A DNA stretch of 64,000 nucleotides from Isoetes taiwanensis. Taxonomy: Eukaryota; Streptophyta; Lycopodiopsida; Isoetales; Isoetaceae. The position numbers and the translations under genes were made by a program. Of the stretch, positions 46,276-57,045 are shown in pieces. The stretch lies in assembly GCA_021234155.1 (NCBI GenBank), contig JAJEKV010000083.1, positions 1,517,932-1,581,931 on the forward strand, in the 5' to 3' direction. The notes beneath the pieces are model-generated. The model saw nothing but the letters and a program-made list of their open reading frames with translations, ran no database searches and was not told the origin of the DNA. Numbering within the stretch: position 1 is the first letter of the stretch; every line of letters begins with the position of its first letter.

Positions 46276-46572
46276 AGGAGACCAAAATTGATTTGACAAC
46301 TTGTCTTCTTCAAAGTGAGCTCGTAACACATTTTGTTCTGTATATATTTTGCATAGAAATACAAAAAATTTGATCTTTAGAGTACAATATTTGGTTTTGT
46401 ATAGCTCTCTTAGTTATCTACGAAAATTATTATTTATTTATTTATTTATTTCATTTTATGACTGATGCTGACATCAACATACTTTTAAAATAAAGTCACA
46501 CTAAAACAAATTTATGGTTTCATTTCCTTTTTGCTTTCCTTGCTCTTCCTCCTCCACGACTCGCCTGCATAC

Positions 46573-47761
46573 ATGGATACTCCTAACCTCCTCCAATGGT
46601 ACCAGGAGCGTGAGCATTGGGATTCCCAGGTCCCATTCAACCTCCTTCAGCCTTACTTGCTCCAAGAGGTCGACCTCATCACTAACATGCAGGCCCACCT
46701 AAACTATGCTGTTTTCCTCAAGTTTTATACTCAAGAAATGGTCCCCCTTTGTGTCACCCTTGGTGATCCACCTCGCCTCTATCTAGAGAAGGCAATTGTG
46801 AGTGATATATTGGGGGGCGACTCCCACGCAGTTAACGTCCTCAAAAGAAAGCTCCGATGGGCTAAGAGCCCACCTATGTTGATACATGAAGGCCAACAAT
46901 TCCTCCACGTAAACTTTGTCTTGGCCATTCTTATGGACCAATACGCGAAGATGAAGCTTTGCCTGTGGAGAAGGGGAAAGCGTTGGCTATAATAGAAGAG
47001 GAAGACAATGAGCATGTCAGAGAGGATTTTATTCGCTGGAAGCAGCTAGCTGAGCAAATGCGTCTACATTGAGACCAGGGAGCTCGACTTACAGGACTTG
47101 ATACCCTCCCAGTTGTTCATGACCAGGGTCAGGAATACCTCCTATTGGAGGATATCATGTGGACATACCACATTATTGTAGACCAAAAGTTCAAGAAGAA
47201 GACACATGTCTTGTACGAGCTCGCCGAATATTGCATGGATGATTTCATTGACTTCACCTCAGCTGAGGTACCTTCTGAAGTACAGCAATTGCTTCAGTTC
47301 CATCATGAGACCATTGATCCGGTTGATGCCCACTTGCGGCTGCAACGCCTTATACTACAGACGCTCTGTCACAGCCACCTGAGGAAGCTTTTGTTGCTAT
47401 AGGACCTCACGTCCCGAATATTAACATGGTGGATATTCCCTCGGAATCGGATGAGAAGGGGAAGATCTTTGTGATAACAAGGAACATTTGAAGGAAGAGA
47501 AGCAAGAAACTAAGGAAGAAGAGGTTACGATGATGGACCTCGAGAAGGAGGTAGACACCTATTATCCCTGAGGTTAGTGCCTTGGGAAATCACAGTACCC
47601 ACTTCTTCCTTTCAGCTTTCAAGCAGGGATATGTCCTTTTTGTTGCTCGGGATTTGGTTCCAGAGGCAGAAGCATCATGGTGGGCACTCCATGCTCTATC
47701 CACCTAGCCAGCCAACTCCAACCTCGCATGCTCACATATGTGCTCGTGCGACGAGATTTGT
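46573..47761 (+). pseudogene. Chromovirus ORF B, copy 2, with frameshifts
   Basis: The ATG at 46573 opens a frame aligned with copy 1 ORF B. Matching stretches include the Q(W)Y-EHWD start, a shared HLLQ/YLLQ-EVDL-TNMQAH block, LAIIMDQY/LAILMDQY and LEDIMW-Y. The frame shifts near 46950, has a stop near 47072 and further breaks after 47400. A VPSEVQQLLQF segment aligns with the place where copy 1 has its TAA, supporting Gln there originally. The last recognisable ORF B sequence is VLVRRDLSFA, where a deletion joins it to integrase. Confidence 0.8.
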
Positions 47762-48123
47762 CTTTTGCCATGTCAAACCACGGATACTGCATTAGACACT
47801 GCCTTGTTATTCACGAAAGAGATATTCCGTCTCCATGGGATGCCCCGTACCATTATATCGGACCGGAACCTTAAGTTTGTTGGTGCATTTTGGAAGGATT
47901 TCTTTAGCACTATTCAAACTAAGCTTGCCATGAGCACAACTTACCACCCACAGACAGATAGCCAAACCGAGCGTACCAATCGCATAATAGAAGATATACT
48001 ATGTAATTATGTCTGGAACAAGCAATCTCAATGGGCAGATTATATCCATTTGGTGGAGTTTGCATATAACATTACTAAACAGGAGTCTTCAAGGATGTCT
48101 TCTTTTATGATCAACTACGGCTA
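47762..48123 (+). pseudogene. Chromovirus integrase fragment, copy 2
   Basis: Starts abruptly at the codons matching copy 1 position ~8835 and runs through [56 protein letters not shown] and VEFAYN to INYGY. One catalytic Asp and the Glu are visible. Relative to copy 1 about 4.46 kb is missing (end of ORF B, ORF C, gag, protease, RT, RNase H). The fragment ends at an A-rich stretch at 48130. Confidence 0.9.
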
Positions 48124-48830
48124 CCCTTCCAAAAAAAAAAAAAATGTTGCCTAAAAAAAAAAAATTTAAACCTGCCTCAACTGCTTTTGTAGCATTTGCT
48201 AGTGATCTCGCATCTTGGCCTCGAGGTCACGAAGGGTGAGCTTGATAAGTTCCTATCCCTTAGGGTAGTAGATTCTGGTAGTCCACACCTTCGGCATTGT
48301 AGTGCTGTCGCAGTGGGATGCATGCTGGTTTGCCCTATCTGAACAGGGGCGATCAACAAAACATGCACGGGCAGAATGACACCAAGTTTAGGACAGTCGT
48401 CAGGTATATTTGGGTATATTCTGGAATATACCCAAAATATCTCACATTACCACATAAGCTAGGGCTTGCCCTTAAGGGGCAACCCAAAAATGCTTAAGGG
48501 AGAGTGCCCACATACAGGGCACCTCCATTGGACGGTTTAGGGCTATGGTGGCTAACGGAACCTGTTTTTTCCGGCGACGGTGACCCCTAAGCATTCCCAC
48601 GACAGTTGGGAGATAGGGTTTAGGGTTTGTTGAGGACGAAGATGGCCACAGCTGCGCCCTCTGATGGAGACCCCCTGCACTACCACAGATATGCAATCTT
48701 CCACAACGGATTTCCTGTGTCCTCCATGAAGTAGGAATGGTCTTCCTATGGGGATCTCTCAAGCAATTTCTTAAGCAGCTGAGGGAGTTTTGGTGCCAAA
48801 ACTTGGGCTTCAGAAGGGAGATATGGAGCT
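48124..48830. other. Unassigned sequence after the chromovirus break
   Basis: Two short poly(A) runs (48130 and 48157) are followed by sequence of ordinary composition. Open frames on the minus strand lack family motifs. Nothing identified. Confidence 0.4.
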
Positions 48831-49090
48831 GAAATAAAATATGTTGACATTTAATCGATAATAAACTATTCATTTTTTATTAAATATAAACGTAATCATT
48901 TAATTAATTTCAATCTAAAACTTTCTTTAAATATTTTGAAAAACATAGTATTTTAATTATATAGAGTTATCTTAGATGAAAATTTAATTCTAAATAGATG
49001 AAATCGAGAATTAATTTAGAAAGCAACTTTAAACTTTAGTAAGTATCATATTTTTTATTTAAAGATAAACAGAACAAATTATTAAAATCA
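48831..49090. repeat. AT-rich repeat block X, copy 1
   Basis: Matches 51702-51961 nearly exactly in the same orientation, from gaaataaaatatgttgac to caaattattaaaatca. The second copy abuts the pogo-like transposase gene, so the block is probably the 5' flank of that transposon. Here the transposase is absent. Confidence 0.9.
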
Positions 49091-49490
49091 ATAAGAGCTA
49101 AAAATACATATAATATTATCATGGCATCCTTGGAGCACATTTATTAGATTTGAATAAGTCCCCGATCTGGCAGGCCCCGATCTGGCAGGCCCGGCTCCCC
49201 CGGATCTGGAAGACCGGATTCTTTGAGAAGAGTCATTGTTAGAAGCTACATTGATGAGTTGCTGAGTTCTTTTGCGCAACCGCAGCAGATTGGCGAGGTC
49301 ACAAGATAATCGCAGCTCCAAAGAAGACTCTTCCAAAGAAGGGCACCGATGGTGGTGCCACCAATTCCACCGGTGATTGCAGAGCCCAGATTTGATGATA
49401 ATCTAAATCAGATGATAGAAGATTGGGATCAGCAGAATCGACAATTCGCTATATGGCATTCTTTCTACCAGAATTGATTCTTTTTTGTTC

Positions 49491-49822
49491 TTGATTCCTT
49501 CCGGCGTGATTCTTTCCGCCAGAAATTTTGATCCGGTAACCAGAAGAGCATTATTTTTAGTTCTTGATTCCTTCCGGCGTGATTCTTTCCACCAGAAATC
49601 TTTGATCCGGTAACCAGAAGCAACATTCTTTTTAGTTTTTGATTCCTTCCGGTGTGATTCTTTCCGCCAGAAATCTTTGATCCGGTAACCAGAAGCAGCA
49701 TCCAGAAGCAGCATAAACCAGTAATTTTTGATATGTCTTTCTCATTTACCAGAAGCAGCATCCAGAAGCAGCATAAACCAGTAATCTTTGATACGTCTTT
49801 CTCATTTACCAGAAGCAGCATA
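49491..49822. repeat. Two nested tandem repeats
   Basis: Three units of 73-75 bp starting ttgattccttccgg at 49491, 49564 and 49639 are followed by two 60-bp units starting ccagaagcagcatccag at 49689 and 49749 and a partial third. The minus-strand open frames across them come from the repeat. Confidence 0.9.
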
Positions 49823-49936
49823 AATGACATATTCAACAAAATTTGGACTTATTCAAATTTAATAAATAGCACTTTAAGAACGCCATTATAAGAATATATT
49901 AAAACTAAACTTGATTTTCAAACTAATTTTCATTTG

Positions 49937-50080
49937 AATCTATTTAGAAATAGACATTTCAAGAATATAAAAATTTCAATTTATAGTTATTTAACAGATT
50001 CAAAATTTAGCAATCATGATAATTAAATGAAATCTGATGGTTTGATAAGCGATTGACTTAAAACTATTATTAGAATTTCA
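49937..50080. repeat. AT-rich repeat block Y, copy 1
   Basis: Near-identical direct copy of 51442-51585, from aatctatttagaa to agaatttca. It lies downstream of block X here, whereas Y precedes X at 51442-51961. Confidence 0.9.
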
Positions 50081-50359
50081 TTCATTATCTACAGTCAGGA
50101 AAAAAAACAAAGGAAAAAAGGCACAGAGATCGTACATCGAACTAGTCCTCCTTCTGTCTCTTTTCGCTTTATACTCTTCCCCAAAAGCTCCTCCCTTCGC
50201 TAGGCCTATCGCCTTGCACTGCTCCCCTAAACATGCCCCTTTTCCTATCGCTGCATACTGTTCACGACCCCGGCCACATGGATTTTTTCCTCGCTACAAT
50301 TCATACAGACAAAACAACTTACATATTTTTATATAAAGGTGATAAGCCTTTTGCTTTCT

Positions 50360-50423
50360 TTGCACGTGATAGCATTTCAATCCTTTCAATGCTGGCCCAG
50401 CATTGAAATGCTATCACATGCAA
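50360..50423. repeat. Near-perfect hairpin
   Basis: tgcacgtgatagcatttcaa and its inverse flank a short centre (ggcc) to make a long stem with one small bulge. It could be the core of a foldback element or a cruciform. No miRNA claim is made. Confidence 0.75.
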
Positions 50424-50639
50424 ATAAAACCAATCTTTGAAATTTCTTTTAAAGTTTCAAGTTTCAAACAGCGGATCCTTTCCACTAGAAATGCCTTCAC
50501 CTTTTGACTAGAATATGTCGGCAAATGACCTCAAGCTATTACACAAGATCTCAATTATTAGTAGTGGACAGTGGACTACAATGATCAGAGGTCTTCAATG
50601 ATCATGTTTAACTCATCGATCATACTAAAATTAAAGACT

Positions 50640-51388
50640 CGTTCCGGATCACAATTATCAATGTCCGTCTTTATCATATAGCGGTACAGGTCCCTTTGCA
50701 ACATGAGGATCGATAGATCCACACCGTCCTTCCTTCCAGCCGATCGCCATTGTCCAAATATCTTCGTGAATTTGCTGCCGCGGGTATGCCTTCCACATCT
50801 CTATGAAGTAAATTTTGACAGCTTTAAATCGATCCATAGGAGTCGTCTGAATATACAAACAAAAAATAGTTAGGTTCCGCTTAAATCTTTAACTAAAACA
50901 AGTTAAATTTCTTCACACCAAAACACAGTTAAGTAAAATTAACCTAACTACTTGTTGTTCAGACAATGTCTTGTTAAGTTAGTGGTTAGCGGAATGACCA
51001 GCACATATTGGTCAATCTGAGCAACCTAAAGGATAAGCAATAAGCATGCACCTACAATTTCCTTGCAGCAAAAATCTAGCTTGTTTACGGGTAATGAAAA
51101 TGAAGCATTTATGGAAGTCTTTGTGGAGTCTATGATAATGTCTGTCCTTTCTATCATTGAAGACAACACAATCAGTTTGAACTTCTTGAAGGTGTCACTT
51201 GTTCTGACACGAATTAAATCCAGCCTTAAACAGGATCCCTCGTTTGCTGTTTCTGTTCTATGCAGCATCTTGAGTACAAAAGCCCTGCATTCATGGAGAC
51301 CTACACTAACCTTACTACCGGATTGTCCCATAATTGGGTTGAGGTGGTTATCTGCTTCTCGTTTGCACAGGTCCCATGGATATGACAT
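50640..51388 (-). pseudogene. Unidentified two-part gene-like remnant
   Basis: The minus strand encodes about 120 codons at 51388-51026 (MSYPWDLCKREADNH start, FSLPVNKLDFCCKEI near the end). It then encodes about 66 codons at 50858-50658 containing FKAVKIYFIEMWKAYP. The parts are separated by a short TTAACT-rich segment with inverted ends (ttccgcttaa near 50878 and ttagcggaa near 50985), possibly a small MITE. The part at 51026-51443 is also open on the + strand, so strand is uncertain. No family is recognised. Confidence 0.3.
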
Positions 51389-51441
51389 GGATAATAACTT
51401 GTGGTTCGATTATTATGCATTCTTGCTTGGATGTTTTCCAT

Positions 51442-51585
51442 AATCTATTTAGAATTAGACATTTCAAGAATATAAAAATTTCAATTTATAGTTATTTAAC
51501 AGATTCAAAATTTAGCAATCATGATAATTAAATGAAATCTGATGGTTTGATAAGCGATTGACTTAAAACTATTATTAGAATTTCA
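51442..51585. repeat. AT-rich repeat block Y, copy 2
   Basis: Direct copy of 49937-50080, upstream of block X copy 2 and the transposase gene. Confidence 0.9.
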
Positions 51586-51701
51586 CAATTTACAAATTTT
51601 TACACTTTAAAAAATACTTTAAGAAAAGTATTAGGTTGAAATTAATTAAATGATATAAAGTTATTGGTTTAATAATAACTATTGAATAATTTATTATTAA
51701 T

Positions 51702-51961
51702 GAAATAAAATATGTTGACATTTAATCGATAATAAACTATTAATTTTTTATTAAACATAAACGTAATCACTTAATTAATTTCAATCTAAAACTTTCTTTA
51801 AATATTTTGAAAAACATAGTATTTTAATTATATCGAGTTATCTTAGAGGAAAATTTAATTCTAAATAGATGAAATCGAGAATTAATTTAGAAAGCAACTT
51901 TAAACTTTAGTAAGTATCACATTTTTTATTTAAAGATAAACAGAACAAATTATTAAAATCA
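51702..51961. repeat. AT-rich repeat block X, copy 2
   Basis: Direct copy of 48831-49090, ending at the start of the transposase coding region. It is probably the 5' region of the transposon. Confidence 0.9.
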
Positions 51962-52600
51962 TGGAGTATGGAGGCCATGGAGGAGGCATTGGAAGCTGTT
52001 GAGGATGGGATGTCCATAAGAAAGGCCTCACTTCATTATGGTATTCCATCACCACTCTAACTCGTTGGGTTTTTGGTGAGTGTGAGGTGAAAGGGGGGTC
52101 AAAACCCAAAGGTTTAACAGATGTGGAGGAATAAAACCTGGTTCAGTGGGCATTACAAATGTGTGATGAGGGTAGGGGAATCACACTTGGTGTCATGAGG
52201 GAGAAGGCAGCTGAGATGTGTGCCAACAGGCATACTTGCTTCAAGGATGGCATACCTGGACACAAATGGTGGCGTCTCTTTAAAGGTAGGCATCCTGAGC
52301 TTTCACTTAGATCTGCCCAGTGTGTTGAGGTGCAAAGAGTAAAGGCCATTAACTCCACTAATTTAATAGGTTTTTACACTGGCCTTAGAAAAGCTTTTGA
52401 TGATTTAGATTTAGAACCATGTAGAATCTGGATTTGTGATGAAACGGGTATGCAAGCAGGCAGCAGATGTGGGATGAGAATTGTGGCCAGAAAAAGGGAT
52501 AGAAATGTTACTGAAACAATCCCCAAGAATAGAGAGTGGTTAACTACCCTATGTTGTGTAAGTGCGCAGGCCATACAATTCCGAATTTTTACATATTTAA

Positions 52601-53471
52601 GGGTCAATTCCCACTGACGGTTAGGTTAGGTTAAATGTGGCAAATAATGGAAACTTGCTTTCACACTAACACTTAAGTTACTATCAGTTAAGTTAGGATT
52701 TGGTTAAATTTTAACTATGGTTAACTTAACAAGGTCACTTTCATACTGACAATAGTTAAGTTAATTTTAGTTAAAACTTTAACTGGTCCCCTTATTTTAA
52801 ACTAGAAGTTAAGTGACCTAGGAGAGGTACACTTAGCTCAGTTAAGCACTAACTTAACATAACTGTTAAGTGAGAAAGGGTAATAATATAGTTAAGTTAT
52901 TTATGTTTTATATGAAAATGCATATTTCTTGTTGCCTCTTTCAATATCTAGGAATATGCATTTTCAAAATATTCAGTGTATAGTTATATTCTAGTGTATA
53001 GTTATATTATGTTTTATAGTTCTTTCAATAATTGTTTTAGGGTTTTTCATGATGGACCGCTCATTTCTAACAAATTGGTTGTAAAGTCTAGCACTACATT
53101 TGTGTTAACCTTAGGTGCGTACTACTTTCTAATTAGTGTGCATCATTGGTAGTTGGCAAAAAAAAAAAAAAAAAATCGAACGAAACTCTTTTTAACTTAA
53201 CATAAATTCTTAACTGGCAGTGTGAAATAAGTATAGTTAACGCTAACCTAACTTACCACTTTAACTACTAGTGTGAATCATCAACACAAAATTTAATTCA
53301 ATTTTTTATTTTTAACTTAATGGGCATGATGGGAATGCAAATTTCCATGCTTCCTTAAGTTAGTTTTAATTTAACCACCTCAATGGAAAACTAGAATTTT
53401 TTTTCTAGTTAGGTTAAGAAATAACCAAGTAGTTAAGCTAACTTAACCTAATGGCGAGTGGGAAATGGCCC
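52601..53471. mobile_element. 871-bp PIF/Harbinger-type MITE inside the transposase gene
   Basis: Ends GGGTCAATTCCCACT and AGTGGGAAATGGCCC are inverted repeats, and TAA flanks both sides (52598-52600 and 53472-53474). This matches the TWA target duplication and GG-starting termini of PIF/Harbinger Tourist-like elements. The inside is rich in TTAAGTTA/TAACTTAA words in both orientations, typical subterminal repeats. Removing it with one TAA restores the reading FYIFKGKKLRDRDLL. Confidence 0.92.
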
Positions 53472-54060
53472 TAAAGGCAAGAAATTAAGGGATAGGGATC
53501 TTCTTGCTGGCTGTGAACCTGGAGCAGCTATGCCTGATAAAAAAAAGCTTGGATTACTAATGAGCTTTTTGATGCATGGCTGGATCACTTCAAGAAGAAT
53601 GTGCCAGGAGGTATTAGTTTAGAAAGACCTCATTTATTGATTTGTGATGGCCATGGATCACACGTGAACCTGAAAGTGATCCAACATGCCAAGGAAATGG
53701 GCTTGCACACATTCCAGCTATCTCCACATACTTCTCATAAGCTCCAGCCACTTGATGTTTCCTGTTTTGGTTCTATGAAGGGTGCGTTTAAAGCTTTGAG
53801 GCACAAATACATGGGACAGAATGATATGCATGAACCAAACAAGGAGGACATGGCGACGTTGGTCTCTCAGTCTCTTAGACAATCATTAACTGCAGTAAAC
53901 ATCAAAGCAGGCTTTGCTGCCACAGGAATTTGGCCATGGAAAATGCTTGCTGTGCAACCAGACCCAGTGGCTGAGAGTATGATTGTTCAAGACAGTGAAG
54001 ACGAGGAAGAGGACGAAAATGTGGCAGTGGATGTTGAGCCAAATGTCCAAGAAGTTGCAG

Positions 54061-54144
54061 GTAAGATTTTTTATTAAATCCATGATTAAAATATTGTTTA
54101 ATTTTGTTACAAGTTGCTGATTTAGATTGTTCATGCATGTGCAG
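54061..54144 (+). other. Intron in the transposase gene
   Basis: GTAAGA at the 5' end and tgtgcag at the 3' end, 84 nt. The frame joins after splicing as VQEVAGEFEDANP. Confidence 0.75.
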
Positions 54145-55227
54145 GTGAATTTGAAGACGCCAATCCCAATGGGCTTGCATGTGCTGATGCAAGTTTGTTT
54201 GCACTTGCTGCTGTTGCAACTGAAGTTGCAAATTTGCTGGTCCAGTTCTTGCAGCTCCAAATCCAAGTTCAAATGTTGCTGCCAATGTTATTCCTTCCAC
54301 TGTTATAGTAGCCAATGGCCCTGCAACTTCTAGCATGCCAAAGGCAAGGAGGAGTAGATTGCCAATTGAGCTTGCAAATAAACTCATGGTGACATCAGAT
54401 GAAATGTTAAGGGCCAGGTAGATGAGCATAACAGAAAGGTAGAAGCCAACAATGTAAGGTTAGAAAAGCAAGTTGAGAAGAAGTTAATTCAAGAAGAGAA
54501 AAGAAAGGCTAAAGAGCTGCAAATGAAAGCAAGGATGGAGGCCAAGGCTTTGAAAGAGGCTGAGAAAATGGCAGAAAAAAAGAGTGAAGACCATGCAAAT
54601 AGAATGAGAGTTATTCTTTTCCATCAAGATGGGAAAAGGAAGCTAGGCATTGAGGAGATATTTGGTGATGGTAGGCCTTTTACACGGGGTGTAATTGAGG
54701 CTAGGCAAAAGGCAAAAGCTAGATTTATGTTGAAAAGAGGGTTAATTCACAAAGAAACTGCTGCTGTACCAGCAGCAAGAATGAGATCAATCTTGGATTT
54801 ACTTCTTGAACCTGATCATGGTATTCATCTTCAATACGGTGAAAGCCAATTTGAATGGATAATGATCTTGGTGATCCTTGTTCCATGCACAATGATGTTC
54901 CAGCAGAGAACTTCATGGATAGCCAAGATCCGGATGATATTGATGAAACTTGCATGCCATGCAGCCTAGAAGACACCCATATATGCTCATGGGATGAGAG
55001 GAACAGAAAAAAACAGAAGGTTTGTAGGCCTAACTTTGGAGAGTCTGCATTTGATTACTGGACTGAACCAGATGCCTATCATGGCAGGGAACATGTTTTT
55101 AATGGAAACACTCCAACCAGCTGATACAGGCAGCTTTGCAGGTCACGGTGGAGCTAGGAAGACAAAATGTTTGGATGATTTATACCGAGAGGAGGCAGAA
55201 GCACATCTTAAACACTTGGGAATGTAA

Positions 55228-56174
55228 GAAAACCTTTTAAACTTGTAATGGCCTATTTTGTATATTTATATAGGCCTGATTTTCTAAGTACTTGAAGTCT
55301 GATTATGTGATGTAATTTGTTGTTAAACAGCAAGTTTCCTTTTGTTTACATATCAATTACAAAGTGATGATTTAGGTACATGCTTATCTAAGTTTGTTTA
55401 TCACGTAATGGTGCAATTTCTGATTTTGTTATTTATATTGTAAGCAGTTGGAATATTTTGTCTGCATTGATTTATCTCAGTATAATTTAGGTCCTTTTAT
55501 GACCCTACTATCCCTTGATTTCCTGGGCAGAGGTATTCCTCTGCCCATCCCCCACTAATATGTTTGCTACATTTGCAGCATGAGCGTTTGGAAGTGGCCA
55601 ATCTTGGCTGCAGGGGTTCAATTCCCCTCGCTCCATCTCGTAAAACTGACATGCAATGGTTTTGTAGGCAATATATAATGGCTGCTCAAACAAAAACAGT
55701 GGATAAATGTAAGTGTTCCTCTTGATTTTGTTGATTTTAGACAAAATCTACAACCCTTGACAGAAATTTGATGTGCCATTAAGGTCCAAGTGCAAACCAT
55801 GGAGGTCATCTACTGCAGCATCGAGGACATCTACTGCACCATTGAAGGACACATGCCCAACCCATTTTGGATGAAGCATGTGCCAAGAAGGCTCTGCTGT
55901 GCACCATAATGGTTGGGCACCTCACCAAAGAGGGCGAGCAGGTCTCCAAAAAACTATCACCATCTGGACCATGATATCACCATTAAGGTCAAAAACCTGC
56001 CTTGCTTTGGCTCCACTTTTCCTTATGAAGACAATAAAAATTTAGGAAAAAAAAGGTGACATATTGTTCATTAGCAATTAAAACAGCTATGCAGCCAAAA
56101 AAATTCTATAATTTGCCTACTTTGGGCACTTGTTTTGCAGATCTTGTCACTGGTAAACCGTTCTTGGGCACTCT
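55228..56174. other. Intergenic, nothing recognised
   Basis: A T-arm-like word (aggggttcaattcccct, near 55610) lacks the rest of a tRNA. No gene is supported. Confidence 0.4.
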
Positions 56175-57045
56175 CCCTTAATTGCCTGATGGCTATCTAT
56201 CACTTCCCCTGCGATTTGTACTTTTATCAAAAACACGCTACGTCTAGTTAATTTATAAGACTCTGTTAGAATTTCTTACTTCACAATCCAAAGTTCTTCA
56301 CAGACCTTCTCAAAGGTTGGGCGTTTAGAAGCTTTTTTATGCCAGCATTGGCATATCAAGCTATCATGTTTTCTTGGAATTCCGTCAGGTAAATCAGGCC
56401 TTCTGCGTTCATAAACCGTTGCCCGAATTTCCAATGATTCCTTCATGGAGGGTTGATTTCCTGTAAGAATTTCGTAACAGGTGATGGCAAAGCTGTAGAC
56501 ATATCCACGCTTCTTTTGTATACCTCCCAAAGACCTTGTTTGCCAACATTTCTGGAGCTATGTAATTCCATGAGCCTTTGTTCAATGTATGTAATTCATT
56601 ACTAGAAAATTCTATCTTTGGAAGAACCAAAATCAGCAAGCTTTAGAAGGAAAGCGCCTTGCCTTTTGCTTTATTCTTGAGCAAAACATTTGATGCTTTA
56701 TATTTCTGTGCATCACATCATTGGAATGCAAATGTCTCATACCCTTTGAGATCTGAAGCATGATATCGACTGCCTGCAAAGGGAATGGAGGGCAGTCCTC
56801 TGAGACCTTACTTATAAATTGTTTGAGATCTATATCCATGAGTTCTAGTATAAGGCTCTTCTTCCCAGCTGTTGTGTCTACAGAGTAACCCATTAGCTGC
56901 ATGTAGGAGGAATCTAAAGCTTGCAACTTGATGGCCACCTATACCTCTCTGTTAACCAGGCTCAACTTAATGTTTTCACTTCCAGACAACTCTTTCTACC
57001 ATGCCACTTCGCTTTGTAAACCTGCCTAAAAGAGCCACTTCCCAA
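56175..57045 (-). pseudogene. Decayed duplicate of the TKL kinase gene
   Basis: Matches the 3' part of the kinase gene at 22650 (glycine-loop region to stop) and its 3' flank. It is full of small indels. The catalytic HRD Asp is changed (MHRNIKH), frames break near 56800, 56640 and 56510, and the glycine loop is cut at 57045 next to unrelated sequence. The parent has no intron, so retroposition and DNA duplication cannot be told apart. The shared 3' flank and absence of a visible poly(A) favour DNA duplication. Confidence 0.92.

Larger units (their letters stand above)
51963..55227 (+). pseudogene. pogo/TIGD-type DNA transposase gene, interrupted
   Basis: An N-terminal psq-type helix-turn-helix (GMSIRKASLHYGIP, near 52000) is followed by the CENP-B/pogo-like linker (52159 onward). 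The DDE core follows: IWICDETGMQ with the first Asp near 52440, then LICDGHGSHVNL with the second near 53650, then SPHTSHKLQPLDV. The C-terminus is acidic and then Lys/Glu-rich coiled coil (54480-54600), ending HLKHLGM at 55227. A GT-AG intron is at 54061-54144. The frame is split by a MITE at 52601-53471 and shifts near 52570, 54235 and 54860, with stops near 52130 and 54420. Terminal inverted repeats of the transposon were not found. It would have catalysed cut-and-paste transposition at TA sites. Confidence 0.88.

Noticed and set aside
49403-49839. Repetitive minus-strand protein (LLLVTGSKISGGKNH repeats)
   Set aside because: The frame follows a 73-75 bp tandem DNA repeat and shifts between units; there is no sign of selection on protein.
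53886-54429. Minus-strand open frames opposite the pogo transposase C-terminus
   Set aside because: They are complements of a Leu/Ala/Gln-rich coding stretch; the + strand shows the transposase continuation and intron.
55590-55640. tRNA gene suggested by aggggttcaattcccct
   Set aside because: Only a T-arm-like hairpin is present; no anticodon arm, D-arm or closing acceptor stem could be made.
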